NCBI GenBank assembly: GCA_942159475.1
Contig: OW804097.1
Span: 114,328,582-114,392,581, forward strand
Direction of reading: 5' to 3'
Length of the DNA stretch: 64,000 bases
From: Sthenelais limicola
Taxonomy: Eukaryota > Annelida > Polychaeta > Phyllodocida > Sigalionidae
In this document: positions 63,494-64,000 of the stretch, in pieces
How the letters are laid out: each line of letters starts with the position of its first letter
Numbering within the stretch: the stretch's first letter is position 1
The notes under the pieces: generated by a model
The model's input: only the letters and a program-made list of their open reading frames with translations
Database searches by the model: none
Told to the model about the DNA's origin: nothing
Made by a program: the position numbers and the translations under genes

Positions 63494-63645
63494 AGAGATA
63501 AACCACTGTTCAACAGTGGGAAAACTTTGCCTCGTGAAAGCACATGGTTAAGTGAATCCAAAAAGCCAATAAAAATAATATGTCACCAGGTTAGAGCTAT
63601 GTTCACAAAGAAAGAGAGGGACCTTTTTCTATATTATGTAATTGT
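63494..63645. mobile_element. R6 element, truncated copy
   Basis: CAAAGAGATAAACCACTGTT, then CTTTGCCTCGTGAAAGCACA and CCAAAAAGCCAATAAAAATA, which match the reverse complement of 23160-23307. The remainder is missing. Confidence 0.83.
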
Positions 63646-63678
63646 ATAACAAATCAGAAATAAAAGCTTATATATACA

Positions 63679-63750
63679 TTCCAATCTAATTTAGCAGAGA
63701 TTATTTAATGTGCACAGCTTTCGACTGTACATTTTCTGAACCTTTAACCA
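63679..63750 (-). mobile_element. R1 right-end fragment
   Basis: TTCCAATCTAATTTAGCAGA to TACATTTTCTGAACCTTTAACC. Confidence 0.78.
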
Positions 63751-64000
63751 AAGACCTAAATGCCCTCACCCAACTACCCCATTATCATTGCTTTTCCTCG
63801 TCCAGAGATACCATAACAAGGTGATGAATGATTCACCCATAAAGGCAGCATTTATTATCTACCCAAACCAGTTTGTCTCATTTATTTGGAGGTTATTTGA
63901 ATTCTGCATGTACGATCCGTGACCTTGAGAGTAATGTTTCCCCCAGAGGTTTGTTTCACTACCGCTGCTTTTACTGAAGATTTGCCTTCAGTATATAGCT
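63751..64000. other. Stretch without recognised element
   Basis: Unassigned to the window end. Confidence 0.4.

Overview
The window looks like animal nuclear DNA from a gene-poor, AT-rich, repeat-saturated region. It has no operon structure, no convincing host exon and no rRNA gene, but many families of short interspersed elements. A short repeat that opens with a GTGAGTGAGTGAG head and continues into a TTTACGCCC motif resembles repeats I associate with molluscs, so a marine invertebrate, possibly a mollusc, is my best guess. That is a weak inference.

The dominant feature is one miniature inverted-repeat element, called R1 here. It is about 236 bp, with ends GGGTCAGATTTTCAGAAAAT..., and usually sits at TA. 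I count roughly 60 complete or partial copies in both orientations, covering about a fifth of the window. A second family, R2, is about 420 bp with ends TGTGATGTGTTTCAGGAAAA...; it has about 19 copies and shares a TTTCAGRAAATG motif with R1 at the same distance from the terminus. Other families are R3 (~350 bp, ends AATAGGGGATTTGCAT), R4 (~157 bp, retroposon-like, 11-bp target duplication), R5 (~330 bp), R6 (742 bp, ends TTAAAGAGATAAACCAC), R7 (~300 bp, GATTTAGCAACCACAACG), R8 (107 bp palindromic) and R9 (353 bp). For R1, + means that GGTTAGGTTGAACTG reads on the + strand.

The only clear protein-coding content is a Ty3/gypsy-type LTR retrotransposon on the minus strand (35782-41283). It has 199-bp LTRs that look identical, a primer-binding-like site, a polypurine tract, an open gag and an open protease-reverse transcriptase-partial RNase H frame. 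No integrase is present; about 1.4 kb of unrelated, partly GC-rich DNA occupies that place. It landed inside an R2 copy and duplicated ATAC. A decayed gag fragment of a second, related retroelement lies inside an R1 copy at 42331-42574.

Layout: 0-9 kb, R7 and many R1 copies. 9-18 kb, R2/R3/R4 and nested R1 copies (R4, R9 and a Penelope-like tail inserted in R1). 18.3-18.9 kb, a 12-bp minisatellite. 22.2-23.3 kb, a minisatellite and R6. 26.7-29.6 kb, a dense pile of abutting and nested elements. 31.5-32.4 kb, a ~72-bp tandem array with trimer higher-order structure. 33.1-33.6 kb, a long pyrimidine tract. 35.7-41.6 kb, the LTR element in R2. 42-50 kb, R1/R2/R3/R5 copies and a tRNA-derived SINE-like unit. 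50.1-57.4 kb, a ~1-kb inverted duplication around a ~5.2-kb spacer. 58-64 kb, R1/R2 copies and a second R6 fragment. Element boundaries were read by eye and are good to a few bases where ends are intact, less so for fragments.
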